Positions 26,348-36,460 of a DNA stretch of 64,000 bases are shown here, piece by piece. Both the position numbers and the translations under genes were made by a program. The DNA is from Pararhodobacter oceanensis (GTDB taxonomy: Bacteria > Pseudomonadota > Alphaproteobacteria > Rhodobacterales > Rhodobacteraceae), in NCBI RefSeq assembly GCF_003076755.1, contig NZ_QDKM01000001.1, forward strand, positions 744,001 through 808,000, given 5' to 3'. The notes beneath the pieces are model-generated. The model searched no databases and had not been told where the DNA came from. It worked only from the letters and a program-made list of their open reading frames with translations. Every line of letters starts with the position of its first letter. Positions within the stretch are counted from its first letter, which is position 1.

Positions 26348-27814
26348 GTGACCACGCAATTCGCCGCCGCATTACACGACCCCACGCTATTGCGCAGCGC
26401 CGCCTTCATTGGCGGGCAGTGGCAAGACGGGCACAGCGGCGCGGAATTTGCCGTCACCGATCCCGCCAGCGGCGCGCGCATCGCCTCGGTGGCCAGCCTC
26501 ACCGCAGAGGAGAGCGCGCAGGCGGTGGATGTGGCGCAGCGGGCGTTTGACGCTTGGGCCGCGATGCTGCCGCAAGAGCGCGCGACGATCCTGCGCCGCT
26601 GGTTTGATCTGATGTTAACCCATCGTGAAGATCTGGCGCGTATTATGGTCGCCGAGCAGGGCAAACCCCTCACCGAGGCGCGCGGCGAAATTGATTATGC
26701 CGCGTCATTTGTCGAATTTTACGCAGAGGAGTCGAAACGCCCGAATATCGAAGGCATCACCAGCCATCTGCCCGACGCCGAGGTGGAACTCTGGTTGGAA
26801 CCCGTTGGCGTGGTGGCGCTGATTACGCCGTGGAACTTCCCCGCCGCGATGCTCACCCGCAAGGCCGCGGCGGCTTTGGCGGCGGGCTGCACGGTGGTTG
26901 CGCATCCCTCGTCGGAAACGCCCTTGTCGGCGCTGGCGCTTGCCGATCTGGCGGCGCGCGCCGGCGTGCCGGCGGGGGTATTCAATGTGGTGACCGGCGC
27001 GCCCGCAACGGTGGTGACGCCTTGGACCAAGGATGCGCGGGTGCGGGCGCTGTCGTTTACCGGCTCCACCGAGGTCGGGCGGATGCTCTATGCGCAATCG
27101 GCGCCGACGATCAAACGGCTGACGCTGGAACTGGGCGGCCATGCGCCGGTGATCATCTTCAAAGGCGCCGATCTCGAGCGCGCGGTCTCCGAGACGCTCA
27201 AGGCCAAGTTCGCCACCAGTGGGCAGGACTGCCTTGGCGCCAACCGCATCTATATCGAGCGCCCGATCTACGCGGCTTTTGTCGAGAAGTTCACCGAAGC
27301 CACACGCGCCCTGTCTCTCGGGCGCGGCATGGATGATCCCGATATCGGGCCGTTGATGAATGAAGCTGCCGTCGCCAAGCAAGAGGCGCATGTCCGCGAT
27401 GCGCTGGCCAAAGGCGCGCGGCTGATGTGCGGCGGTGCCCGCGATGCGCTGGGGCCGCTGTTCTACCAGCCGACGGTTCTGGCCGATGTGCCCGAGGATG
27501 CGGCAATCATGCGGGAGGAAACTTTCGGGCCGGTCGCCCCCCTCGCCGCGTTTGACACAGAGGCCGAGGTCACCGCCCGCGCCAATGCCACGGAATACGG
27601 GCTGGTCGCCTATCTCCACAGTCAGGATCCGCGCCGCATCTACCGGATGACACGCGCGCTGCAATTCGGCATGGTGGCGGTCAACCGCACCAAAGTCACC
27701 GGCGCGCCGATCCCCTTTGGCGGGGTCAAACAATCCGGCTTGGGCCGCGAAGGCGCGCGGCTCGGGATGGAAGAATTTATGGAAATCAAATACGTCTGCC
27801 GGGATTGGGCCTGA
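26348..27814 (+). CDS. NAD(P)-dependent succinate-semialdehyde dehydrogenase family protein
   Basis: This 488-residue aldehyde dehydrogenase has the NAD-binding [12 protein letters not shown] motif near 240, the catalytic glutamate in [10 protein letters not shown] near 262, and the nucleophilic cysteine in [12 protein letters not shown] near 298. It belongs to the succinate-semialdehyde/glutarate-semialdehyde group (GabD/DoeC-like). The start is GTG 26348 with AAAGGG upstream. An in-frame region upstream lacks family similarity. With the aminotransferase 23 bases downstream it would oxidise the semialdehyde that enzyme forms, from GABA, diaminobutyrate, a polyamine or beta-alanine. Confidence 0.87.
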   Translation: MTTQFAAALHDPTLLRSAAFIGGQWQDGHSGAEFAVTDPASGARIASVASLTAEESAQAVDVAQRAFDAWAAMLPQERATILRRWFDLMLTHREDLARIMVAEQGKPLTEARGEIDYAASFVEFYAEESKRPNIEGITSHLPDAEVELWLEPVGVVALITPWNFPAAMLTRKAAAALAAGCTVVAHPSSETPLSALALADLAARAGVPAGVFNVVTGAPATVVTPWTKDARVRALSFTGSTEVGRMLYAQSAPTIKRLTLELGGHAPVIIFKGADLERAVSETLKAKFATSGQDCLGANRIYIERPIYAAFVEKFTEATRALSLGRGMDDPDIGPLMNEAAVAKQEAHVRDALAKGARLMCGGARDALGPLFYQPTVLADVPEDAAIMREETFGPVAPLAAFDTEAEVTARANATEYGLVAYLHSQDPRRIYRMTRALQFGMVAVNRTKVTGAPIPFGGVKQSGLGREGARLGMEEFMEIKYVCRDWA

Positions 27815-27837
27815 GCAGCACTGGAAAGGACCAAGCT

Positions 27838-29208
27838 ATGATAGCCAACGATCAACTCGCACAATGGGACCGCGAGAATTTCTTTCACCCCTCGACCCAT
27901 CTGGCGCAATTTGATCGCGGCGAGGCGCCGCAGCGGATCATCACCGGCGGCGAAGGCAGCCATATCATCGACCGCGACGGCAACCGGCTGCTCGATGGGT
28001 TTGCCGGTCTCTACTGCGTGAACGCCGGTTACGGGCGCAAGGAAATCACCGAAGCGATCGCCAAACAGGCCGATGAACTGGCCTATTTCCATTCCTACGC
28101 TGGTCATGGCACCGAGGCCTCGATCACCCTGTCGAAAATGGTGATGGACCGCGCGCCCGAGGGCATGGCGCGGGTGTATTTCGGGCTGGGTGGTTCGGAT
28201 GCGAATGAGACCAACATCAAATTGGTGTGGTATTACAATAACATCCGCGGGCTGCCCGAGAAGAAGAAGATCATCAGCCGCTGGCGGGGCTATCACGGCT
28301 CGGGGCTGATGAGCGGCTCGCTGACCGGTCTGGAACTGTTCCACAAGAAATTCGATCTGCCGCTGAGCAATATCGTGCATACCGAGGCGCCGTTCTATTA
28401 CCGCCGCCCCGAGGCCGATATGTCCGAGGCGGATTTCACCGCCTATCTGATCCGCGAACTCGAGGCGCTGATCGAGCGCGAAGGCCCCGAGACCATCGCC
28501 GCTTTCATCGGTGAGCCGGTTCTGGGCACCGGTGGCATCGTGCCGCCGCCCGAGGGCTATTGGGAGGGGGTGCAGGAGGTTCTGGCGCGCCATGATATCC
28601 TGATGATCGCAGATGAGGTGATCACCGGATTTGGCCGTCTGGGCAGTATGTTCGGCTCGGACCACTACGGGATCAAGCCGGATTTGATCACTATTGCCAA
28701 AGGGTTAACCTCGGCCTATGCGCCCCTCTCCGGCTCGATTGTCGGGCAGCGGATGTGGGATGTTCTGTGTCAGGGCACCGATGAGCATGGGGTGTTTGGC
28801 CACGGCTGGACCTATTCCGCGCATCCGATTGGCGCGGCGGCGGGGGTGGCGAACCTCAAACTGATCGACGAGCTGGGGCTGGTTGAGAACGCCACCACGG
28901 TCGGCGCGCATCTGCGCAGGGCGATGACCGAGGCGGTCGGCGATCATGTGAATGTCGGCGAGGTGCGTGGCGAGGGGATGCTCTGCGCGGTGGAACTGAC
29001 CAGCGACCGCGCGACACGGGCGAGTTTCGACCCGATGGGCAGTGTCGCGCCGAAAGTGGTGGCGGCGATGCTCAAACGCGGGGTGATTGCGCGCGCGATG
29101 CCGCAGGCCGATATGCTGGGCTTCGCGCCGCCGCTGTGCCTGACCACCGAGGAGGCCGATCATATCGCCGCGGTTACTGCAGAGTCGCTGAAGGAAGTGC
29201 TGGGGTAA
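27838..29208 (+). CDS. Class III omega-aminotransferase (DoeD-like)
   Basis: This 456-residue PLP-dependent aminotransferase has [15 protein letters not shown] in the cofactor site, [10 protein letters not shown], the DEVITGFGR motif near 260, and the PLP lysine in [13 protein letters not shown] near 289. The N-terminal [12 protein letters not shown] and DAFAGLYC-like segment ([16 protein letters not shown]) resemble 2,4-diaminobutyrate aminotransferases of ectoine breakdown, from memory. Spermidine/putrescine or beta-alanine aminotransferases are close alternatives. AAAGGA lies before the ATG. It forms an operon with the aldehyde dehydrogenase, probably under the Lrp regulator. Confidence 0.85.
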   Translation: MIANDQLAQWDRENFFHPSTHLAQFDRGEAPQRIITGGEGSHIIDRDGNRLLDGFAGLYCVNAGYGRKEITEAIAKQADELAYFHSYAGHGTEASITLSKMVMDRAPEGMARVYFGLGGSDANETNIKLVWYYNNIRGLPEKKKIISRWRGYHGSGLMSGSLTGLELFHKKFDLPLSNIVHTEAPFYYRRPEADMSEADFTAYLIRELEALIEREGPETIAAFIGEPVLGTGGIVPPPEGYWEGVQEVLARHDILMIADEVITGFGRLGSMFGSDHYGIKPDLITIAKGLTSAYAPLSGSIVGQRMWDVLCQGTDEHGVFGHGWTYSAHPIGAAAGVANLKLIDELGLVENATTVGAHLRRAMTEAVGDHVNVGEVRGEGMLCAVELTSDRATRASFDPMGSVAPKVVAAMLKRGVIARAMPQADMLGFAPPLCLTTEEADHIAAVTAESLKEVLG

Positions 29209-29262
29209 GAACCGCGTTTTCGCGAGGTATTTCAACCCTCTGGCCCGGCGGCACCGCCGGGC

Positions 29263-29384
29263 CGCGCCCGACCCTCCCCCCGGGAGGGCACATGGCGATG
29301 TCATACACCGCGCAGACGACATAGATGCTTTTGAGGGCAGTCAGTTGTGGAGAGAGAGCAAGCGCCCACCCAGGGTCGGGCGCG
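29263..29384 (+). repeat. MITE-like element with 13-bp terminal inverted repeats, copy B
   Basis: The 122-base element runs from CGCGCCCGACCCT (29263-29275) to AGGGTCGGGCGCG (29372-29384). Its internal sequence aligns with copies A and C. It lies just 3' of the aminotransferase gene, between convergent genes. No target-site duplication is obvious by eye. Confidence 0.75.
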
Positions 29385-29438
29385 ACCCTTTGCGCTATGC
29401 TCATGACGGCGCCAATTTAACAGACTGTCCAACAAAAA

Positions 29439-29466
29439 AACGCCCGCTCACTCAAGAGCGGGCGTT
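29439..29466 (-). terminator. Intrinsic terminator for the suhB-like gene
   Basis: Arms AACGCCCGCTC and GAGCGGGCGTT enclose a six-base loop. A run of A on the plus strand gives a U-run on the minus-strand transcript, so it terminates the leftward phosphatase gene and may also act on the rightward aminotransferase operon. Confidence 0.85.
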
Positions 29467-29483
29467 TCAATCCATCCAACCGC

Positions 29484-30275
29484 TTACTGCGGGTTGCGGA
29501 TCACACGGGTGAACCCGTCGAAAATCTCGCCATTCGCCGCGATCATACTGCCCGAGGCGACCGGATCATGCCCCTCGCGGATCGGCGCGATAAAGCCCCC
29601 TGCCTCGCGCACAATCAGCGCACCGGCGGCAACATCCCAAGCGTTCAAACCACGCTCCCAATAGCCGTCATAGCGGCCCGCCGCGACATAGGCGAGGTCA
29701 AGCGAGGCCGCGCCCCAGCGCCGCACACCGGCACAGACCGGCATCAACCGCGCCAGATCCTGCAGGGTTGCGGGCAGCGTCGGGCGACCGGCAAAGGGAA
29801 CACCGGTGGCGAAAATACAGTCGATCATCCGGCTGCGCCCCGAGACCCGCAGGCGCATGTCGTTCATATAGGCGCCAAGGCCCTTTTCGGCATAGAACAG
29901 CTCGGATTTCGCGGCATCGAAGACCACGCCCGAGATAATCTCGCCCTTATGTTCCAGCGCAATCGACACCGCCCAATGCGGCAGACCGTGCAGGAAATTC
30001 GTCGTGCCATCGAGCGGATCAACAATCCAGCGGCGGGTCGGGTCGGTGCCTTCGATCTCGCCGGTTTCCTCGCCCAGCCAACCGTAGTTGGGGCGCGCCT
30101 CCATCAGGTCTTCTTTGATGATCCGCTCGGCCTCGCGGTCGGCGCGGGTGACAAAATCGCCCGGCCCTTTCGAGGAGACCTGCAGATTTTCGACTTCGCG
30201 AAAGTCTTTAACCAAGGCGCGCCCGGCTTTGCGTGCGGCTTTGATCATCAGATTGAGGTTGGCGCTTCCTTGCAT
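29484..30275 (-). CDS. suhB: Inositol-monophosphatase-family phosphatase (SuhB/HisN-like)
   Basis: This 263-residue metal-dependent phosphatase has the three IMPase signatures: a glutamate in WLGEETGE near 70, DPLDGTTNFLHG near 84-95, and GLNAWDVAAGALIVREAGG near 210-228. The family dephosphorylates inositol phosphate, and some members are histidinol-phosphate phosphatases (HisN) or act as the SuhB antitermination factor. The gene lies just downstream of hisE and hisF on the same strand, which makes a HisN role possible. The ATG at 30275 follows GGAG, and a 74-residue upstream extension is rejected. Confidence 0.87.
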   Translation of the reverse strand: MQGSANLNLMIKAARKAGRALVKDFREVENLQVSSKGPGDFVTRADREAERIIKEDLMEARPNYGWLGEETGEIEGTDPTRRWIVDPLDGTTNFLHGLPHWAVSIALEHKGEIISGVVFDAAKSELFYAEKGLGAYMNDMRLRVSGRSRMIDCIFATGVPFAGRPTLPATLQDLARLMPVCAGVRRWGAASLDLAYVAAGRYDGYWERGLNAWDVAAGALIVREAGGFIAPIREGHDPVASGSMIAANGEIFDGFTRVIRNPQ

Positions 30276-30411
30276 CTCTGCGGCTCCGGTTTGAACAGTC
30301 TGCGGCCATACGGGAAAGGCGGCAAAAAGGAAAGACCTGGCGGGTGCCAAGCCATGTGATTGGGTCAGAAACGGGTTAACGGGTGGCGTTGCGCGCCCGA
30401 TCCCCCGCGGA

Positions 30412-30726
30412 TTACTTCTCGCGCGCGGCTTTCTCGGCGATCCCCGAGACACCAGCGCGGCGCGCGAGTTCCGCCTCGATATCCGCCAATGCGACATCCC
30501 GCGCGGCGCACATCACCAGCAAATGAAACAACACATCGGCTGCCTCCGAGGTCAGCCGCGCGCGGTCGCCCTTGACCGCCTCGATCACCGCCTCAATCGC
30601 CTCTTCGCCGAATTTCTCGGCGCATTTCTCGGGGCCCTTGGCCAGCAGCTTTGCGGTCCATGAGCCATCGGGATCGGCGGATTTGCGCGCTTCAATCGTC
30701 GCGGCGAGGGTTTCGAGCGCGCTCAT
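30412..30726 (-). CDS. hisE: Phosphoribosyl-ATP pyrophosphatase
   Basis: HisE hydrolyses phosphoribosyl-ATP to phosphoribosyl-AMP in histidine biosynthesis. The 104-residue all-helical MazG-like protein has [20 protein letters not shown] and [14 protein letters not shown] with the metal-binding acidic residues, then [12 protein letters not shown]. It overlaps hisF by four bases (ATGA), so the two are translationally coupled. The length is typical of a stand-alone HisE. Confidence 0.95.
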   Translation of the reverse strand: MSALETLAATIEARKSADPDGSWTAKLLAKGPEKCAEKFGEEAIEAVIEAVKGDRARLTSEAADVLFHLLVMCAARDVALADIEAELARRAGVSGIAEKAAREK

Positions 30727-31484
30727 GCCAGCCTCACCGGGATACCGGCGGCAGCCATATGGGCCTTGGCCTCGCCAATCGTATAGGTGCCGAAATGAAA
30801 GATCGACGCCGCCAGCACCGCCGAGGCATGGCCTTCGGTCACGCCCTCAACCAAGTGATCCAAAGTGCCGACCCCGCCCGAGGCGATCACCGGAATTTCC
30901 ACCGCATCGGCGACCGCGCGGGTCAGCGGCAGGTTAAAGCCGGATTTGGTGCCGTCACGGTCCATCGAGGTGAGCAGGATCTCGCCCGCGCCCTTGGCCG
31001 CCATATCGCGGGCGAATTCCACCGCGTCGATGCCGGTCGGTTTGCGCCCGCCATGGGTGAAAATCTCCCATTTGCCGGGCGCCACGGTCTTCGCGTCAAT
31101 CGCTACGACAATGCATTGCGAGCCGAATCGATCCGCCGCCTCGGCCACCACATCGGGATTGGCCACCGCCGCCGAGTTGAACGAGACCTTGTCGGCCCCC
31201 GCCAGTAACAGCGCGCGCACGTCCAAATGGCTGCGCACCCCGCCGCCCACGGTCAGCGGCATAAAGCAATGTTCGGCGGTGCGCGTCACCAGATCGAACA
31301 TCGTGCCGCGGTTTTCATGGGTGGCGTGGATGTCGAGAAAGCACAATTCATCGGCGCCCGCCGCGTCATAGGCTTTGGCGGCCTCGACCGGGTCGCCCGC
31401 GTCGATCAGATCGACGAAATTGACGCCTTTGACGACGCGGCCATCGGCGACATCGAGACAGGGAATGATACGGGTTTTCAGCAT
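30723..31484 (-). CDS. hisF: Imidazole glycerol phosphate synthase cyclase subunit
   Basis: HisF is the cyclase subunit that, with glutaminase HisH, converts PRFAR and ammonia to imidazole glycerol phosphate and AICAR. The 253-residue barrel has catalytic D11 in [14 protein letters not shown] and the second aspartate in VVAIDAKTV near 130, plus phosphate-binding VGGGVRS and [11 protein letters not shown]. HisH and HisA are not adjacent, so the histidine genes are split in this genome. It precedes hisE with a four-base overlap. Confidence 0.96.
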   Translation of the reverse strand: MLKTRIIPCLDVADGRVVKGVNFVDLIDAGDPVEAAKAYDAAGADELCFLDIHATHENRGTMFDLVTRTAEHCFMPLTVGGGVRSHLDVRALLLAGADKVSFNSAAVANPDVVAEAADRFGSQCIVVAIDAKTVAPGKWEIFTHGGRKPTGIDAVEFARDMAAKGAGEILLTSMDRDGTKSGFNLPLTRAVADAVEIPVIASGGVGTLDHLVEGVTEGHASAVLAASIFHFGTYTIGEAKAHMAAAGIPVRLA

Positions 31485-31538
31485 TGGCAGGCTCCTTGCC
31501 CCTTCCCTAGCGCCTGCGGGCCGCGGCGAAAAGGGGCG

Positions 31539-31823
31539 TTAGCGGTCGCGGGCGCGGCGCAAAAGCGCGGCCAGCGCCAGAGCAATCGCCAGCGCGAACC
31601 CTGCCAGCGCTGCCGGAGCGGTCAAAAACATCAGCCAGTTCAAGCCGTTAAGCGTGGTCAATGGGCCGCCGATATCCGCCCCGAAGACCACACAGGGCTG
31701 CGGAAAGGCGGTGTTGAGCGGGCAATCGGCCAGCGCCGAGAGCATCTGCGCGCAGGCAATCCCGATCACCGGCGCAAGCCCGATGAGGATCAACACCACC
31801 GCCAATATCCACGCCCAGCGCAT
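31539..31823 (-). CDS. Small two-helix membrane protein
   Basis: This 94-residue protein has two transmembrane segments (about 2-25 and 62-88) and three cysteines between or within them (IACAQML, DCPLNTAF, PCVVFG). The C-terminus is basic. I do not recognise a named family. I chose the ATG at 31823, with GAGAGG upstream, over an in-frame GTG two codons earlier. It lies 54 bases upstream of hisF on the same strand but has no obvious link to histidine synthesis. Confidence 0.6.
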   Translation of the reverse strand: MRWAWILAVVLILIGLAPVIGIACAQMLSALADCPLNTAFPQPCVVFGADIGGPLTTLNGLNWLMFLTAPAALAGFALAIALALAALLRRARDR

Positions 31824-31988
31824 TGCCACCTCTCTTGTCGCAGCTCACGGGGTCGCCAATGCGGCCCGATCCGGCGCGACTCTGCCGCAGTGCAGCGGGA
31901 ATGCAAAGCCAACATTATGTGACTGCGCAAAGCCCCGCCGACGCTCTTGCGGGTTTGCGTTGCGCGCCCTGCAGGGGTAGGAAACGGC

Positions 31989-32369
31989 ATGAAGATTTTG
32001 CACCTTCCGCTTCTCATGCTGCTTGCCGCCTGCGCCTCGGGCCAGCCCGCCCGCACGCCCGCGCCGCAAGACCGTATCGCCGCCGAATGCGCCCTGCTTG
32101 ACCAAGCCGCGGCACAGATGGGTGCCGCAGGGCAACCCGCGGATGACGGTCTGACCGAGGGTTGCCCCGGCACCACCGCCACCGACAGCCGCCCCCTATC
32201 GCAGCAATCCGCCGCCACGCGCGCCGCTGTTGCCGCCGCTTTGCCTGCGGGCGTCGAAGCCGGAAGCCGCGCTGAACTGGTGTTTCGCCGGATGATCACC
32301 CGCGGTGTGCCGCTCTCAATGGCCAGCGCATTGACCAGCAGTGAGGCGTTTGCCGCCGCCAGCCGATAG
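31989..32369 (+). CDS. Small lipoprotein of unknown function
   Basis: This 126-residue protein begins with a lipoprotein signal: MKILHLPLLMLLAAC with the lipobox cysteine at residue 15. The mature part is rich in Ala, Gln and Ser with two further cysteines (AAECALL, TEGCPG). I see no known domain. AGGGGTAGG precedes the ATG. Exposed on the periplasmic face of a membrane, it could be structural. It is followed after 77 bases by a small membrane protein. Confidence 0.65.
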   Translation: MKILHLPLLMLLAACASGQPARTPAPQDRIAAECALLDQAAAQMGAAGQPADDGLTEGCPGTTATDSRPLSQQSAATRAAVAAALPAGVEAGSRAELVFRRMITRGVPLSMASALTSSEAFAAASR

Positions 32370-32446
32370 GCCCCAGCCGCAACGCAGGTCTGGACACCGG
32401 AGGCCGCGCGCGTCAATTTGGCAGAAATCAACACAAGGCTTTGATC

Positions 32447-32872
32447 ATGGCTCGCAATCTGGCTCCGCCCCCGACCCCCGCAACGCTTGTGCCGATCTCT
32501 TTGGTGCTTTTGCTGTTTTTCGGCATCCTCGGCGCCGATTACATCCTTGAACGTTTCGCCTTGGGCGATCCCGACTGGCCCGCGCTGATGCGCACCCTGC
32601 CGCTCGAGGCGGTCTGGCTCAAGGTCGCTTGGGCGATGACCGTCTGGCTGGGCGTGGCGGCGGCGTTCTTCTTGCTGATCCGCGACAATGCCTCGGTCTT
32701 GCTGTTCTTTGCGGCGATGATCGCGGCGCTGGTGCTTTCCGCCGGGCTCTATGCCACCCCCGCCGCCGCGACCGCCCTGCCCATGGGCGCGGTGCTGGCC
32801 ACATTGGTCATTGTGCCCGGTCTGGGATGGATTTACGCGCGGGCCCTTAACCGCAAGCATCTGTTGCACTAA
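32447..32872 (+). CDS. Polytopic membrane protein of unknown function
   Basis: This 141-residue protein has four likely transmembrane helices (about 15-33, 60-80, 84-103 and 108-128) linked by short loops, with a basic C-terminus (NRKHLLH). No catalytic residues or named domain are recognised. The ATG at 32447, with AAGG upstream, is preferred over TTG 32441. It precedes the cysteine synthase gene by 63 bases. Confidence 0.65.
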   Translation: MARNLAPPPTPATLVPISLVLLLFFGILGADYILERFALGDPDWPALMRTLPLEAVWLKVAWAMTVWLGVAAAFFLLIRDNASVLLFFAAMIAALVLSAGLYATPAAATALPMGAVLATLVIVPGLGWIYARALNRKHLLH

Positions 32873-32935
32873 GTCCTCCGTCGTCACGGCGCATCACCGC
32901 CGCCGGACCCAAGGAACAAGATAAGGAAACTGCGC

Positions 32936-33958
32936 ATGATCCGCCGCAATCTGGCCGAAGCCATTGGCAACACCCCCCTGATCCGCCTGCGCCGCGCCAG
33001 TGAGGAAACCGGCTGCGAAATTCTGGGCAAGGCCGAATTTCTTAACCCCGGTCAGTCGGTCAAGGACCGCGCGGCGCTGTTCATCATCCGTGACGCGGTG
33101 GCGCGCGGCGAGCTGAAGCCGGGCGGCACGATTGTCGAAGGCACTGCGGGCAACACCGGCATCGGGCTGGCCTTGGTTGGCGCCTCGATGGGGTTCAAGA
33201 CGGTGATCGTGATCCCCGAGACGCAAAGCCAGGAAAAGAAGGATATGCTGCGGCTGGCGGGTGCTGAACTGGTCGAAGTCCCCGCCGCGCCCTATTCAAA
33301 TCCCAACAATTACGTGCGTTATTCGGGCCGTTTGGCGGCAGAACTTGCACAAACCGAACCTAACGGCGCGATCTGGGCCAACCAGTTCGATAATGTGGCC
33401 AACCGGCAAGCACATATCGAAACCACCGGTCCCGAGATCTGGTCGCAGACCGGCGGCAAGGTCGATGCCTTTACCTGTGCGGTCGGCTCGGGCGGCACTT
33501 TGGCCGGTGTCGGCATGGCGCTGCAGTCCAAAGGCGTGAAAATCGCGCTGGCCGATCCCGAGGGCGCGGGGTTGCTGAAGCTCTACACCGGCGAGGAAAA
33601 CCCCGGCAACTCGATCACCGAGGGCATCGGACAGGGCCGGATCACCGCCAATCTTGAGGGGTTCACCCCCGATCACGCCTTCCGTATCCCCGATGCCGAG
33701 GCGCTGCAGGTGACCTTTGATCTGCTCGAGCATGAGGGGCTCTGCCTTGGCGGTTCCTCGGGCGTCAATGTCGCCGGCGCGATCCGTCTGGCGCGCGAAA
33801 TGGGACCGGGGCACACGATTGTCACGGTGCTTTGCGACTACGGCACGCGCTATCAGTCCAAATTGTTCAACCCCGAGTTCCTGCGCGCCAAGAACCTGCC
33901 GGTTCCCGCCTGGATGGACCGCGCGCCGCGCAATCTGCCTGATCCCAAAGAAGGGTAA
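32936..33958 (+). CDS. cysK: Cysteine synthase A family protein
   Basis: This 340-residue PLP enzyme makes cysteine from O-acetylserine and sulfide. The PLP lysine is K43 in NPGQSVKDRAA. TAGNTGIGLA near 70 is the substrate and phosphate loop, and GSGGTLAGVG near 186 binds the PLP phosphate. The sequence matches the longer CysK-like proteins common in Alphaproteobacteria rather than the compact enterobacterial type. Nine bases separate it from the mechanosensitive channel gene, so they may share a transcript without functional connection. Confidence 0.88.
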   Translation: MIRRNLAEAIGNTPLIRLRRASEETGCEILGKAEFLNPGQSVKDRAALFIIRDAVARGELKPGGTIVEGTAGNTGIGLALVGASMGFKTVIVIPETQSQEKKDMLRLAGAELVEVPAAPYSNPNNYVRYSGRLAAELAQTEPNGAIWANQFDNVANRQAHIETTGPEIWSQTGGKVDAFTCAVGSGGTLAGVGMALQSKGVKIALADPEGAGLLKLYTGEENPGNSITEGIGQGRITANLEGFTPDHAFRIPDAEALQVTFDLLEHEGLCLGGSSGVNVAGAIRLAREMGPGHTIVTVLCDYGTRYQSKLFNPEFLRAKNLPVPAWMDRAPRNLPDPKEG

Positions 33959-33967
33959 ACCTCTGTA

Positions 33968-36460
33968 ATGTCGGCGTTTCTGACCCATCGCAATCGCGGC
34001 TTCATCGCTCCGGTGCTGGCGCTCGTGCCGGTTATCGCGCTTCTTTTTGCGGCGCTGATCGCCCTATCGGCGCCCGCCTCTGCGCAAACCCCCGAGAGTG
34101 ACGGGCCCAATTACACCGTCTGGAATGCGCTGGCGGCGCTGGCCGAGCAGACCCTCGACAGCGGCGATGCCACCGAGGCGATGCTCAGTTCTCTGCGCGC
34201 CGAAGTGGTGGAAATGCGCACCGCTTTCCTGAGTGCGAAAACCGCGCAGCAGGACCGTATCGCGGCAATCCGCGAACAGATCGCCGCGCTGGGCCCTGCG
34301 CCCGAGGAAGGCCAGACCGAGGCCAGTGAGATCACCGCAAGGCGCAATGAACTCAACACCTCTCTGGCGGCGCGCGAGGCGCCGCTTCTGGCTGCCGATG
34401 AGGCCTTTACCCGCGCCGACGGGATCATTCGTTCAATCGACCGCGAATTGCGCAACCGGCAGGCCGATGCGCTGCTGCAATTCGGCCCGACGCCGCTCAA
34501 TCCGACGATCTGGCTCGAGGGGGTCGATGCGCTGGTCACCTCGGCGCTAACGGTGAACGCAGAGGTGCAGAACGCCTGGAATGATCCGGTCAGCTATGCC
34601 GAGATGATCACCGATCTTCCGATCACGCTGGGCGCTTTGGCACTGGCGGCGCTGTTGCTGCTGCGCGGGCGGGGCTGGATGGAGCAACTGACCACGCAAC
34701 TGCTGTTCAGCACCCGCATTCTACGCGGCCGCACGGTGGTGGCGTTTTTCGTCTCGCTGTCGCAGCTTCTGGTCGCTTTTGCCGGTCTGTTCCTCTTGAC
34801 CACCGCGATCTCGCTGACCCGGATGACCGGCCCGACGCTGGATGCGGTCAATCAGGCGCTGGTGCCCGCCGGTATGGCGATTTTCGTCGCCCGCTGGCTG
34901 TCGCTGCAACTGTTTCCGATCCATGACACCCAGCGCTATGCGATCAATCTGGGCGCCGCCGACCGCCGTTCGGCGCGCACGCAGGCGCTGATCCTCGGCC
35001 TGTTGATGGGCATCCAGACGCTCTATACCGCCTTTGTCGCCCCCGACACCCAGACTGCCGCCGCGCAGGCGGTGATCATGTTCCCGCTGATCGTGCTGGT
35101 CTCGCTGGCGCTGCTGCGTTTCGCCCGGGTGATCCTGCGCCATGAGCCGCGTCAGGTCACCGTCGAGGGGCTGACCACCGATGCAACGCCCTTCTTTGAC
35201 CGTATCCTGCGGCTCGGCGGGCGCTTTGTCACCGGCCTCGCGATTGCCGCGCCTCTGCTCGGCGCCGCGGGCTATATGACCGCCGCACAGGCGATTGCCT
35301 TTCCCGCCGTCGCCTCGCTGGGGCTGATCGCGCTGGTGATGGTGGTGCATAAGCTGATCACCGCGGTCTATGTCGCGATTGTCGGCGATGAGGACCGCGC
35401 CAGCGACGGGCTGGTTCCGGCGCTGGCCGGTCTGGCGCTATCGCTGCTGGCGCTGCCGCCGCTGGCGCTGATCTGGGGCGCACGCGCCACCGATCTTTGG
35501 GAAATCTGGGCGCGGTTCAGCGAGGGTGTGAGCCTTGGCGAGACGCGGCTGTCGCCGACCAGCATCCTGTGGTTCTTTGTCGCCTTCGCCATCGGCTATC
35601 TGATGACCCGCGCGCTGCAAGGCGCCTTGGGCACCTCGGTGCTGCCGAAAACCAAGATGGAGAAAGGCGCGCAGAAAGCCATCGTCTCGGGCGTCGGCTA
35701 TGTCGGGATCACCGCCGCCGCGCTGGCGGCGTTTTCCACCGCCGGTATCGACCTTTCGGGTCTGGCGATTGTCGCCGGTGCGCTCTCGGTCGGGATCGGT
35801 TTCGGCTTGCAGAACATCGTGTCGAATTTTGTCTCGGGGATCATCCTGTTGATCGAACGTCCGGTCTCCGAGGGCGATTGGGTCGAGGTCGGCGCCACCT
35901 CCGGCACCATCGAGCGGATCTCGGTGCGCTCGACGGTAATCCAGAGCTTCAACCGCTCGAAAGTGATCGTGCCCAACGCCGATCTGATCTCGGGCGCGGT
36001 GACCAATTACACCAAATCCTCGACCACCGGCCGCTTGATCGTTCCGGTCGGCGTGGCCTACGGCAGCGACACCCGCAAGGTCGCGCAGATCCTGCAGGAA
36101 ATCGCCGAAAGCGAGCCTTTGGTGACCACCAACCCGCCGCCCTCGGTGCTGTTTCGCGGCTTTGGCGCGGATTCGATGGATTTCGAGATCCGCGCGATCC
36201 TGCGCGACGTGAATTACATCATGTCAGTGGCCTCCGAGATCAACCACAAGATCGCCGCGCGGTTCAAAGCCGAAGAGATCGAGATCCCCTACGCCCAGCG
36301 CGATATCTGGCTGCGCAACCCCGAGGCGCTGGCGCCGCCTGCCCTGCCCGCGGGTGGCGATGAGGTCACGGGTGAAGAGATCGCGCCACCACCGCCGATG
36401 GATCCGGCGCTCAACAGCCCCGAAGACCTTGACCCTGATTTTCCGGACAGCCCAAGATGA
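33968..36460 (+). CDS. Large MscS-family mechanosensitive channel with DUF3772-type periplasmic domain
   Basis: This 830-residue channel begins with an N-terminal hydrophobic segment, then a helical coiled-coil periplasmic domain (40-205) of the DUF3772 type. Multiple membrane helices follow (about 215-575), then the MscS pore and beta domain (590-770) with VGIGFGLQNIVSNFVSG and RPVSEGDWVEVG. The acidic, Pro-rich tail (790-830) is probably disordered. Large MscS relatives release solutes on hypo-osmotic shock. The alanyl-tRNA editing gene overlaps its end by four bases. Confidence 0.88.
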   Translation: MSAFLTHRNRGFIAPVLALVPVIALLFAALIALSAPASAQTPESDGPNYTVWNALAALAEQTLDSGDATEAMLSSLRAEVVEMRTAFLSAKTAQQDRIAAIREQIAALGPAPEEGQTEASEITARRNELNTSLAAREAPLLAADEAFTRADGIIRSIDRELRNRQADALLQFGPTPLNPTIWLEGVDALVTSALTVNAEVQNAWNDPVSYAEMITDLPITLGALALAALLLLRGRGWMEQLTTQLLFSTRILRGRTVVAFFVSLSQLLVAFAGLFLLTTAISLTRMTGPTLDAVNQALVPAGMAIFVARWLSLQLFPIHDTQRYAINLGAADRRSARTQALILGLLMGIQTLYTAFVAPDTQTAAAQAVIMFPLIVLVSLALLRFARVILRHEPRQVTVEGLTTDATPFFDRILRLGGRFVTGLAIAAPLLGAAGYMTAAQAIAFPAVASLGLIALVMVVHKLITAVYVAIVGDEDRASDGLVPALAGLALSLLALPPLALIWGARATDLWEIWARFSEGVSLGETRLSPTSILWFFVAFAIGYLMTRALQGALGTSVLPKTKMEKGAQKAIVSGVGYVGITAAALAAFSTAGIDLSGLAIVAGALSVGIGFGLQNIVSNFVSGIILLIERPVSEGDWVEVGATSGTIERISVRSTVIQSFNRSKVIVPNADLISGAVTNYTKSSTTGRLIVPVGVAYGSDTRKVAQILQEIAESEPLVTTNPPPSVLFRGFGADSMDFEIRAILRDVNYIMSVASEINHKIAARFKAEEIEIPYAQRDIWLRNPEALAPPALPAGGDEVTGEEIAPPPPMDPALNSPEDLDPDFPDSPR

